The notes under the pieces are model-generated. The model did not search any database and had not been told where the DNA came from. It saw only the letters and a list, made by a program, of their open reading frames with translations. Below are positions 6,784 through 14,176 of a stretch of DNA of 25,556 nt, in pieces (the first letter of the stretch is position 1; every line of letters starts with the position of its first letter). Made by a program: the position numbers and the translations under genes. Location: contig JBDHUV010000003.1 of NCBI GenBank assembly GCA_039809365.1, positions 1 to 25,556 on the forward strand. Direction: 5' to 3'. The stretch is from JBDHUV01 sp039809365. Lineage in GTDB: Bacteria; Patescibacteriota; Microgenomatia; Levybacterales; GWA1-39-11.

Positions 6784-8282
6784 TAGACTTTTTCAGTTAC
6801 TTTATACTCTAGCCTCTTCCCAAAGAAAAGCTGGAGATGTGAAATTAATGCTGGGAGTGCTGAGAGAAAAAATCCAGCAACTGGCATAACGATAAACTCT
6901 AACGGGAACAATATCCTTCGAATCAACGACGGCTTTTTATAATGCTTAAACCGATGAATTGTATAATCAATATATAACATAGCAACAAGAGAGATAAGAC
7001 TTAAGGTAAGAATAAATCCAGATAATTGTGGCAGATAATATCCAAGTGAACTACGAGAGAAAACAGGATTAATAAGAACTACTAAATTGGCTGCAATTGT
7101 TATTAAAAACCAAGCCACTGGCCACAAAATATGGTCTAGCAGGACAAAGAAAAGCAAAAAGGTCTTTTTTATAAAAGGAACATTTGGTGTAGTAAGCCAC
7201 CATTTCAAATATATTGCGTCATCAGAAACTCCCCATGCCCATCTTCTCTCCTGATTATATTTATTCAGCAAGCTCGCTTTATATGTTTGTGATTGAGCAC
7301 TATCAAGTGATGTTTTTAGAAATATTGGTTCTACCGTAACTTTTCCTTCTGTATGAAAAAAGGCTTTAAAAAAAATTCTATAATCTTCAGGTATAACATC
7401 TGTATCCCAATACCCAATCTCTTTTAGCAGCTTTAATGAGAGTGTATATGTTGAGTGCGGAAGAAGCCTTAATCCCTGAACAAGCAAGCCTACTCTTGAT
7501 AAGCTACTGAAAAATGAAATGACCCGAGTAAACGCAGGAATCTCCCAGAAATTATTATAAAAAACAACTGCAGATTGCCAGAAATGGAAATGTGGAGTAG
7601 GAGATGTGAGAAACTGGTAGGAAAGATTTGCACAGTATTGAGGATCAAAAAGTGCATCTGCATCAACAGAGGAAACGGTAATATAATCAAGATCTAGTTT
7701 TTTCTTTTCAACCAAATATTTGTATGCTTCTTTTACTGCATATGCTTGATTTGATGATTTGCCTTTTATCTCTCCTTCTACATCAGGATGCAATGTATAG
7801 GTAAATGTACCAAATGAGTCCTTAAATATTGAAACTAAATTCTCTGCTTTTTCTTCAACATGTGGCTCTCTTTTCTCAAGTGCTAGATAAATATGAAGTC
7901 TTTCAGAAGGGAATGTCTGATTTTTTAACGTATCAATCGTACGAGAAAGTTTTGAAGCACTCTCTGTATAACTAGGAATAATAATCAAATGGTGCATTTT
8001 ATCGAAGTTCTTTAACCCTTTTGATTTCTTAAGCCAATCTTCTGCTTCTGTCTTTCGTATTTTACGAGAACCTACAAATGCAGTAGACATTAAGAAAAAT
8101 GACTTCCATAAGAAATAGACATCAAAAAAAATAATAAAATAAGCTAATTGGACTGGAAAAAGCAATGCTCCCCACACAGGCATTGTAATAAGTGTCATTG
8201 AAATAAGCGGAGGCAAGATTTCAAGGCTTCGGCGAGTTTTTATGGGGTATCGGTAAAACATCCGATCAAAAAATGCATGCAT
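6783..8282 (-). CDS. Membrane-bound GT2 glycosyltransferase, cellulose-synthase-like
   Basis: This 499-residue protein combines a cytoplasmic GT-A domain with membrane helices at both ends. Two helices (about 25-70) are followed by the GT2 core: HHLIIIPSYTES (97-108), SVDADA with the DxD D207/D209, IPEDYR (297-302) as the catalytic acidic motif, and the QxxRW-type motif QERRW (344-348) followed by AWGVSDDA. C-terminal helices run from about 370 to 480. QxxRW is the hallmark of processive or cellulose-synthase-like family 2 enzymes, which use nucleotide sugars and often extrude a polymer. The gene lies 5 bp downstream of tatD and is joined by TAATG to the GT39 gene. Product identity (polysaccharide or lipid-linked sugar) cannot be told. 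Confidence 0.87.
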   Translation of the reverse strand: MHAFFDRMFYRYPIKTRRSLEILPPLISMTLITMPVWGALLFPVQLAYFIIFFDVYFLWKSFFLMSTAFVGSRKIRKTEAEDWLKKSKGLKNFDKMHHLIIIPSYTESASKLSRTIDTLKNQTFPSERLHIYLALEKREPHVEEKAENLVSIFKDSFGTFTYTLHPDVEGEIKGKSSNQAYAVKEAYKYLVEKKKLDLDYITVSSVDADALFDPQYCANLSYQFLTSPTPHFHFWQSAVVFYNNFWEIPAFTRVISFFSSLSRVGLLVQGLRLLPHSTYTLSLKLLKEIGYWDTDVIPEDYRIFFKAFFHTEGKVTVEPIFLKTSLDSAQSQTYKASLLNKYNQERRWAWGVSDDAIYLKWWLTTPNVPFIKKTFLLFFVLLDHILWPVAWFLITIAANLVVLINPVFSRSSLGYYLPQLSGFILTLSLISLVAMLYIDYTIHRFKHYKKPSLIRRILFPLEFIVMPVAGFFLSALPALISHLQLFFGKRLEYKVTEKV

Positions 8283-8287
8283 AATTT

Positions 8288-9088
8288 TTATAGGGATACT
8301 TTAAATAACGTCGAGAAATTTTTTGTTACAATCTCTTCTAATTGAACAAATGGTATTTCTTTTAATTTTGCAATAAATTCTCCCACTATTATAGCATTTT
8401 TCGGTTCATTCCGAGTACCACGCAAAGGAATTGGGGTAAGATACGGACTATCTGTTTCAACTAACATACGCTCTACAGGTGTTTGAACTATAATATCTGA
8501 AAGTGAGACAGTCTCTCCAGGAGCAAGACCTGGATATGTACTATTTCCGTCAAACCCGATATAAAAACCAAGGTCAAGTGCGCTCGTAAGTATAGCCATG
8601 TCTCCTGCAAAACAATGAAATACTCCTGGCATATCAGAAAGTTCATTTTTATAGTCTGATATTATTCGTATAACTTCGCTTCCTGCATGCCTATTGTGAA
8701 TTTGAAGTGGGAGTTTTTGAGTAATTGAAAGTTCTATTTGCTTTCTAAAAACTTTTTCTTGTAATACTGGATCTACTATGCCATTTGATTTATACGAATA
8801 AAAATCCATCCCACACTCTCCAATAGAGACAACTTTTGGATGTTGAGATAACTTTTGTAATTCTTCAAGCCAGTCATTTTCTAATTTATCTGCATGATGT
8901 GGATGGACACCAACAGAGGCATATATTCCTTCATATTTCTCTGCAAGTTCAATTGCTTCTTTATTGGAAGAGTTTTGAGTGCCCACGTTAATCATCGCCT
9001 GAATTCCCGCGTCTTGTGCTCGTTTAATAACTGCATCAACATCAGACTCAAAAGAATGAAAACTCAGATGGCAGTGAGAATCTATCAT
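8288..9088 (-). CDS. tatD: TatD family metal-dependent deoxyribonuclease
   Basis: This 266-residue TIM-barrel amidohydrolase-fold nuclease starts with MIDSHCHL, whose H5 and H7 are metal ligands. The other expected ligands are E91 (SIGECGMDFY), H131 (LQIHNRHA), H158 (VFHCFAGD) and D213 (VETDSPYL), followed by the conserved PLRGTRNEP. TatD/YcfH proteins are Mg-dependent 3'-5' DNases linked to DNA repair and DNA turnover. Length and motifs are complete. A consensus TATAAT with extended TG ends 6 nt before the ATG, so the gene has its own near-leaderless promoter despite following groEL by about 40 bp. The downstream GT2 gene lies 5 bp away and may share this transcript. Confidence 0.95.
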   Translation of the reverse strand: MIDSHCHLSFHSFESDVDAVIKRAQDAGIQAMINVGTQNSSNKEAIELAEKYEGIYASVGVHPHHADKLENDWLEELQKLSQHPKVVSIGECGMDFYSYKSNGIVDPVLQEKVFRKQIELSITQKLPLQIHNRHAGSEVIRIISDYKNELSDMPGVFHCFAGDMAILTSALDLGFYIGFDGNSTYPGLAPGETVSLSDIIVQTPVERMLVETDSPYLTPIPLRGTRNEPKNAIIVGEFIAKLKEIPFVQLEEIVTKNFSTLFKVSL

Positions 9089-9094
9089 GTGAAG

Positions 9095-9100
9095 ATTATA
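9095..9100 (-). promoter_or_regulatory. Consensus extended -10 (TATAAT) for tatD
   Basis: On the minus strand TGA-TATAAT is followed by only six bases (CTTCAC) before the tatD ATG at 9088, placing the predicted start of transcription on or next to the start codon. The -35 region is weak (ATTTAT at 17 bp). It lies in the 40-bp gap after groEL and could also drive the glycan genes downstream. Confidence 0.55.
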
Positions 9101-9128
9101 TCAGACAAAGAAGATAGATAAATTACTA

Positions 9129-10784
9129 TTAATATCCCATGTCACCCATTCCAGGCATTCCTGGTCCAGGTGGTGGTGGAGGAGTTTTCTCAGGAAGATC
9201 AGTTACCAATGCTTCTGTCGTTAAAATCATTGTTGCTACTGAAATAGCATTTTCTACAGCCGTTCTTACAACTTTTGCAGGATCTATAATTCCTTCTTTT
9301 AACATATCTACTGGAGTTGCAGTCTCTACTGACTCAATTTTCAAGACATTAAATCCCTGTCCTGTTACTGCTGCTTCACGTGCTTTTGCAATAAGTTGAC
9401 CAGAATCAAGACCTGCATTCTCCATCAATTTTCTAAATGGAGCTTCAAGTGCTTCTTTTACAATCCCAAATCCAATTTCCTCATCTTGATTAGAAACAGT
9501 ACCTTTAGATAACTTCATATTCTGACTTACATTCAGAAGTGAAACAGCCCCTCCAGGAATAATTCCTTCCTCAAGCGCTGCTTTTGTCGCAGCAACTGCA
9601 TCAATAACTCTTTCTTTTCTATCTTTCAACTCTACTTCTGTTGCAGCACCAACATTAATAACCGCTACACCACCAGAGAGTTTTGCAAGTCTTTCTTGTA
9701 ATTTCTCTCTATCAAAATCTGAAGTTGATCTGTCTATTTCTTTTTTAATTTGATCAATACGTCCTTTTACAAGAGATTTTTCACCTTTTCCTCCAATGAT
9801 TTGAGTTGATTCATTTGTGGAACGTACACGAAGTGCTCGACCACAGTCTTCAATCTGGACTGAATCAAGTTTTCTCCCTGTATCTTCAGAGATAACAGTC
9901 CCGCCAGTGAGAATCGCGATATCTTCAAGCATTGATTTTCTTCTATCTCCAAATCCAGGTGCTTTTACTGCAAGTATGTTAAACACTCCCCGTAATTTAT
10001 TGAGTACTAATGTAGCAAGAGCCTCTCCCTCAACATCGTCTGCAATAATCACAAGATTTTTAGATACTTTTACAAAATTTTCTAAGAAAGGAAGAAGTTC
10101 TTGTAATGATGAAATTTTCTTATCTGTAATAAGAATATATGCGTCTTCAATTGTTGCTTCCATACGAGAAGAATCTGTTACAAGATATGGAGATGCATAT
10201 CCTTTATCAAATTCCATGCCTTCTGTATACTCAATTTCTGTAGTTAATCCTCTTCCTTCTTCAACAGTAACAACGCCATCTTTGCCTACTTTTTTGAGTG
10301 CTTCAGCAATAAGTTCTCCTAACTCTGCGTTCCCTGCAGAAACAGTAGCAACTTTTGCAATATCTCCTTCTTTTATTTCTTTTTTCATGTTGAACAATTG
10401 TTCAACAACATTGTCACTTGCACGTTCAAGACCACGTCTCATTAACATTGGATTTACTCCAGCAGTAATCGCTTTAATTCCTTCGGTTACAATTGCACGG
10501 GTAAGAACAGTAGAGGTAGTTGTTCCATCTCCTGCAACATCTGCTGTTTTTGAAGCTGCTTCTTTCACTAACTGTGCACCCATATTCTCGAACGGATTTT
10601 CTAGCTCTATTTCTTTTGCAACAGACACTCCATCATGAATTACTTGAGGAGCTCCCCATTTTTTATCGAGTGCTACATTTCTTCCTTTAGGCCCAAGAGT
10701 TGTTGCAACTGCATCAGCAAGCTGATTAACTCCGTTTAATAATAATTGTCGTGCTTCCGCACCGTATTTAATTTGCTTAGCCAT
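9129..10784 (-). CDS. groL: Chaperonin GroEL (Cpn60)
   Basis: This 551-residue ATP-dependent chaperonin forms the folding ring closed by GroES. The sequence is canonical throughout: MAKQIKYGAEARQLLLNGVN, TTLGPKGRNVALDKKWGAPQ (28-47), the ATP-site loop VAGDGTTT (83-90, with catalytic D86 matching D87 of E. coli), the apical domain with KAPGFGDRRK, and the equatorial GGVAVINVGAATEVELKD..EEGIIPGGA. The C-terminal tail is Pro-rich and ends GPGMPGMGDMGY, a Gly-Met tail as expected. The start is 2 bp after the groES stop, so the two form one operon. No Shine-Dalgarno is evident. Nothing suggests a divergent or moonlighting copy. Confidence 0.98.
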   Translation of the reverse strand: MAKQIKYGAEARQLLLNGVNQLADAVATTLGPKGRNVALDKKWGAPQVIHDGVSVAKEIELENPFENMGAQLVKEAASKTADVAGDGTTTSTVLTRAIVTEGIKAITAGVNPMLMRRGLERASDNVVEQLFNMKKEIKEGDIAKVATVSAGNAELGELIAEALKKVGKDGVVTVEEGRGLTTEIEYTEGMEFDKGYASPYLVTDSSRMEATIEDAYILITDKKISSLQELLPFLENFVKVSKNLVIIADDVEGEALATLVLNKLRGVFNILAVKAPGFGDRRKSMLEDIAILTGGTVISEDTGRKLDSVQIEDCGRALRVRSTNESTQIIGGKGEKSLVKGRIDQIKKEIDRSTSDFDREKLQERLAKLSGGVAVINVGAATEVELKDRKERVIDAVAATKAALEEGIIPGGAVSLLNVSQNMKLSKGTVSNQDEEIGFGIVKEALEAPFRKLMENAGLDSGQLIAKAREAAVTGQGFNVLKIESVETATPVDMLKEGIIDPAKVVRTAVENAISVATMILTTEALVTDLPEKTPPPPPGPGMPGMGDMGY

Positions 10785-10786
10785 AT

Positions 10787-11101
10787 TTATTTATTAAGTA
10801 CTGCAAGTATATCTTTTTGATCTACTATCGTCCATTCTTCATTCCCGACTTTGACTTCATTACCGCCCCACTTTTTATACATTACTTTTTGTCCGACTTT
10901 CACAACAACTGGATGACGATCGCCTTTTGGAGTAATATCGCCTTCTCCAACAGCCATTATTTCACCAATTTGTGGTTTTTCTTTTGCTGTATCTGGAAGA
11001 TAAATACCCCCAGATGTTTTTGCATCAGCTTCAAGTGGTTTAATAAGCACATTACTAAAAAGAGGTTGAATTGATTGTGTTGTTTTTGCTGCCTTTGCCA
11101 T
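10787..11101 (-). CDS. groES: Co-chaperonin GroES (Cpn10)
   Basis: This 104-residue co-chaperonin caps GroEL. The core is recognisable: IQPLFSNVLIKPLEADAKTSGGIYLPDTAKEKPQIGEIMAVGEG, with the mobile-loop region around TSGGIYLP, then VKVGQKVMYKKWGGNEVKV and KDILAVLNK. It has about ten extra residues (MAKAAKTTQS) before the usual start of the fold. The start at 11101 is preferred over the upstream in-frame ATG at 11134, whose extension would read through a perfect hairpin in the leader. The gene heads the groES-groEL operon and has the strongest promoter seen in the window. Confidence 0.95.
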   Translation of the reverse strand: MAKAAKTTQSIQPLFSNVLIKPLEADAKTSGGIYLPDTAKEKPQIGEIMAVGEGDITPKGDRHPVVVKVGQKVMYKKWGGNEVKVGNEEWTIVDQKDILAVLNK

Positions 11102-11116
11102 ATAGTAAATCTGATC

Positions 11117-11132
11117 GACAGGAAAACCTGTC
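11117..11132 (-). promoter_or_regulatory. Perfect hairpin in the groES leader
   Basis: On the minus strand GACAGG-TTTT-CCTGTC forms a 6-bp stem with a four-base loop between the predicted transcription start and the groES ATG, ending 15 nt before it. Possible roles are mRNA stabilisation, a thermosensor-like translational control element, or an operator. It is not followed by a U-run and is not a terminator. Confidence 0.45.
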
Positions 11133-11145
11133 ATTTAATGTATCC

Positions 11146-11182
11146 GACTGCTAATATACAATATAAAATGTTCACTTGTCAA
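11146..11182 (-). promoter_or_regulatory. groESL promoter with a CIRCE half-site-like sequence
   Basis: On the minus strand TTGACA (11182-11177) and TATATT (11158-11153) are separated by 18 bp, a near-consensus sigma-70 promoter. TTAGCAGTC (11154-11146) overlaps the -10 and matches 8 of 9 bases of the left half of CIRCE (TTAGCACTC), the HrcA operator. The right half is absent at the expected 9-bp spacing. The promoter call is good; HrcA control is doubtful. Confidence 0.55.
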
Positions 11183-11225
11183 CCCCTCTCCTCATTCTTT
11201 TGCTGTATATCCCATCTTAAAATCA

Positions 11226-11269
11226 TTGACTTACATGTTTTTTTACATTACGCTAATATCATCTAGTAT
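11226..11269 (+). promoter_or_regulatory. Candidate promoter for the cohesin-PKD gene
   Basis: Two readings are possible. TTGACT (11226-11231) is followed after 17 bp by TACGCT (11249-11254), which would give a leader of about 14 nt. Alternatively TTTACA (11242-11247) with a 16-bp spacer and TAGTAT (11264-11269) would put transcription at the ATG. No Shine-Dalgarno precedes the ATG in either case. Confidence 0.4.
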
Positions 11270-11274
11270 TTTGT

Positions 11275-12402
11275 ATGAAAGCGTCTTCAAAAAATTTCTT
11301 TATTATTGGTGTATTAGTACTGCTTGTAATAACAATACCGCTTACTTTATATTTTGTTAAACAACAGCAAGAACTACGAAGTAAAGCAGCTCCTTCAAGT
11401 AATCTTTCTCTTGTAACAACTGAGGCTTCTCTCCCTGTAGGGGAGACATTTTCTGTTGATGTTATGCTTGATCCAGGAAATAATGTCCCTTCATTTGTTA
11501 AATTCACTATTACCTATGACCCTCAAAAACTTGAGCTTGTTCAAGTTACTCCAGATCCTCAAAATATTACGTCAACACTTTCAGGACCTGAGATAGCATC
11601 AGGTTCAGCAACTGTTGATTTTGGAATTAGTAAAGCAATTACAGGATATGATCCGAACGCAGATTTCAATCAGCCATTTAGAGTTGCGACCCTTCAATTA
11701 GTTGCAAAAGAAAAAACAGATACTCCAACCCAAGTAGCATTTAGTTTCCCAGGACAAACCCAAGTATATTCACTATCTGCTGATGACAGTCCTGGCGAGA
11801 ATGTACTTCAAAATGCATCTCCAATTATGCTTACTATTTTAGATGGATCAGAGCAACCGTCTACTACGACAACTCCATCTCTCTCACCAACATTTACGCC
11901 TACACCGACAGCTTCTCCTAGCCCTACACTGCCTCCACAAAACACTTCACCTGTGTGTACAACGCTTACCGTAAATCCAGCAAGTGGTTCTGCTGCACTA
12001 ACAACTCAGTTTTCTGTTACAGGAAATGATCCTGATGGAACTATCGCCAAAGTTACTTTCAATTACGGAGATGGGCAAGTAGCAGAGGTTACTGAAGGAT
12101 TAGGAACACAGGCAGTAACTGTTGAGCAAAGCCATACATTTAATAACCCAAATACATACTCTGTGAGTGCTGTCTTAACTGACAATAGAGGAGATACAAG
12201 TATTGCTTGTACCCAAACGGTGGTTGTCAATGAGACACAAGCAACAGGGAGTGATTCAGCAACAATCACTCCACCTGCAGTAGATACTGCTCCAACATCA
12301 CCTCCTCCAATAGCTAACCCAGGATCTTTTGGGACAGCTCTTGGAGTAATAGGAGCAATAATGCTCACAGTAATAGGTGGATTATTATTCTTCGCTTTAT
12401 AA
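11275..12402 (+). CDS. Surface protein with cohesin-like and PKD domains, anchored at both ends
   Basis: The 375-residue protein reads in order: an N-terminal anchor (8-27), a juxtamembrane segment YFVKQQQELRSKAAP (26-40), a cohesin-like beta-sandwich (about 43-189; VTTEASLPVGETFSVDVMLD..PSFVKFTITYDPQKLELV), a Thr/Pro/Ser stalk (190-225), a PKD domain (227-319; NPASGSAALTTQFSVTGNDPDG..TFNYGDG..SHTFNNPNTYSVSAVLTD), a second stalk, and a C-terminal helix (353-373) introduced by PGS. C228 and C312 sit on the first and last PKD strands and could form a disulfide. Cohesin and PKD domains are protein- or glycan-binding modules on cell surfaces. The stalks are plausible O-glycosylation sites. It is monocistronic and ends 13 bp from the convergent lepA. 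The ligand is unknown. Confidence 0.87.
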   Translation: MKASSKNFFIIGVLVLLVITIPLTLYFVKQQQELRSKAAPSSNLSLVTTEASLPVGETFSVDVMLDPGNNVPSFVKFTITYDPQKLELVQVTPDPQNITSTLSGPEIASGSATVDFGISKAITGYDPNADFNQPFRVATLQLVAKEKTDTPTQVAFSFPGQTQVYSLSADDSPGENVLQNASPIMLTILDGSEQPSTTTTPSLSPTFTPTPTASPSPTLPPQNTSPVCTTLTVNPASGSAALTTQFSVTGNDPDGTIAKVTFNYGDGQVAEVTEGLGTQAVTVEQSHTFNNPNTYSVSAVLTDNRGDTSIACTQTVVVNETQATGSDSATITPPAVDTAPTSPPPIANPGSFGTALGVIGAIMLTVIGGLLFFAL

Positions 12403-12415
12403 TAAAAATATAAAG

Positions 12416-14176
12416 TTAGACTTTCAAAACAGAGAGGAATGCTTCTTTAGGGACTGATACTTTTCCTATCATTTTCATTTTCTTTTTTCCTTCTTTTTGT
12501 TTATCAAGTAATTTATTTTTCCTTGTAACATCTCCCCCATACAATTTTGCAGTTACATTCTTAGATAAGGCGGCAATTTTTTCACTTGCAATTACTCGTG
12601 AACCAATCTGCGCACGTACTGCAACAACAAACTGATGTTTTGGTATTTCTTTTGCCAAGAGCTCTACAATCCTTCGAGCAAAATACTCACTTTCAGTTTT
12701 GTGCACAATAAATGAAAGTTCCGGAATTATCTGCTCATTCACAGAGATATCTACACGAACTAAATCAGAAGGACGATACTCTAAAAACTCATAATCAAAT
12801 GATGCAAATCCTGAAGAAATAGATTTGAGTTTGTCAAAGAAGTCATATATAACATTTGCAAGAGGCATAACAAACGTTACTCTTACTTGAGAAGCATAAT
12901 AGGCTATATCCTGTTGTTCTCCTCTTCTCTCATATATCAATTGGAGAACAGCACCCAAATAGTCATGTGGTGTATAAATCTCTGCCAACATAAAAGGTTC
13001 TTGAATGTCTTTTTTTGCAATATCAAAATCTTTAGGATTTGAGATAGTCTCTCCATCAACAAGATACTCAATACTTGGTGGGGCAGTAAAAACATCCAAA
13101 GAAAACTCTCTCTCTATTCTCTCAATAATAATCTGTGCATGAAGAAGTCCTAGGAAACCACAGCGAAAACCAGGTCCAAAAATTGAAGATTGTTCTGGAG
13201 TAAATATTAAAGAAGCATCGGTGAGTTTTATTGTGTGCAGCGCTTTTCTCAAATTATGGAACTCTGCATTTGTTGAGGGATAAATACTCAAAAAAACAAA
13301 AGGTTTCAAAGGCTGATAACCTGGAAGAGGTTCTGGATGTTGGCCCTTAAGACTGATCGTGTCGCCAACTTTTGCCTGAGTAATATCTTTTATATTAGTA
13401 ATAACATATCCCACTTCACCACTCGTTAAAGTTCCTGTTGAAGTAAATGACGGTTTCATAATCCCAACATCCATCACCAGAGCAGATGAGCCATCTGAAA
13501 GAAAAGTGATCTCGTCAGATTTAGATATCTTTCCATTTTTTACCCGGATATAAATGACAATCCCTTTATGTTCATCGTATACAGAGTCAAAAATTAATGC
13601 TTGCGTTGCGTGTTCAGCTTTACCTTCGGGAGGAGGAACTTTATGGATTATCTCACGTAATAAATTTTCAACTCCTTCTCCTGTTTTTGCAGATATTTTT
13701 AAAATCTTTTCTTTTTCAAACCCAAGACTTTCCATATCTTGGAGAACTTTCTCTACATTTGCAGACGGTAAATCAATTTTATTAATAACAGGGATAACAG
13801 TAAGGTGTAGTCTATTTGCAAAATTAAGATTAGCAATAGTTTGAGCTTGAACTCCTTTGGTTGCATCTACTAATAATATTGCCCCTTCACACGCATTCAT
13901 TGTGCGTACTACTTCATATGAAAAATCTACATGTCCAGGAGTATCTATGAGATTTAATTCATACGTTTTCTCTTCATACTCATAATTCATACGGACAGGA
14001 GCAAGTTTTATGGTTATGCCTCTTTCACGTGAAATAGGGCTTGAATCTAAAAATTGTTCCTGTAATTGGTCTTTTGGGATTGTATGAGTAATTTCTAATA
14101 ATCTATCCGCAAGAGTAGATTTCCCATGATCAACATGGGCAATGATTGCAAAATTACGTATTAAGTTTTGGTCCAT
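12416..14176 (-). CDS. lepA: Elongation factor 4 (LepA), ribosome back-translocase GTPase
   Basis: This 586-residue translational GTPase acts on ribosomes under stress and during initiation or assembly. The G motifs are complete: AHVDHGKST (13-21), RGITI (52-56), DTPGHVDF (78-85), NKID (132-135) and SAKTG after the switch regions. The domain order matches EF4, including the EF-G-like domains and the C-terminal LepA-specific region (ALSKNVTAKLYGGDVTRKNKLLDKQKEGKKKMK), so it is not EF-G or TypA. The start lies 23 bp inside the end of murJ and is preceded by a real Shine-Dalgarno, AGGAG, 9 nt upstream. Overlap and SD point to cotranscription with murJ. Confidence 0.97.
   Translation of the reverse strand: MDQNLIRNFAIIAHVDHGKSTLADRLLEITHTIPKDQLQEQFLDSSPISRERGITIKLAPVRMNYEYEEKTYELNLIDTPGHVDFSYEVVRTMNACEGAILLVDATKGVQAQTIANLNFANRLHLTVIPVINKIDLPSANVEKVLQDMESLGFEKEKILKISAKTGEGVENLLREIIHKVPPPEGKAEHATQALIFDSVYDEHKGIVIYIRVKNGKISKSDEITFLSDGSSALVMDVGIMKPSFTSTGTLTSGEVGYVITNIKDITQAKVGDTISLKGQHPEPLPGYQPLKPFVFLSIYPSTNAEFHNLRKALHTIKLTDASLIFTPEQSSIFGPGFRCGFLGLLHAQIIIERIEREFSLDVFTAPPSIEYLVDGETISNPKDFDIAKKDIQEPFMLAEIYTPHDYLGAVLQLIYERRGEQQDIAYYASQVRVTFVMPLANVIYDFFDKLKSISSGFASFDYEFLEYRPSDLVRVDISVNEQIIPELSFIVHKTESEYFARRIVELLAKEIPKHQFVVAVRAQIGSRVIASEKIAALSKNVTAKLYGGDVTRKNKLLDKQKEGKKKMKMIGKVSVPKEAFLSVLKV

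Noticed and set aside
9817..10638. Long open frame (about 270 codons) antisense to groEL
   Set aside because: It is a by-product of groEL codon use. Its translation is Ser/Thr-rich with no recognisable domain, and groEL on the other strand is unmistakable.
11102..11134. Upstream in-frame start for groES adding 11 residues
   Set aside because: The extension MTGFPVDQIYY is atypical and lies over the perfect hairpin. MAKAAKTTQS is a more natural start, although the longer form cannot be excluded.
11137..11163. A complete CIRCE element at groESL
   Set aside because: Only one 8/9-matching arm is present; the sequence at the 9-bp spacing does not resemble the second arm.
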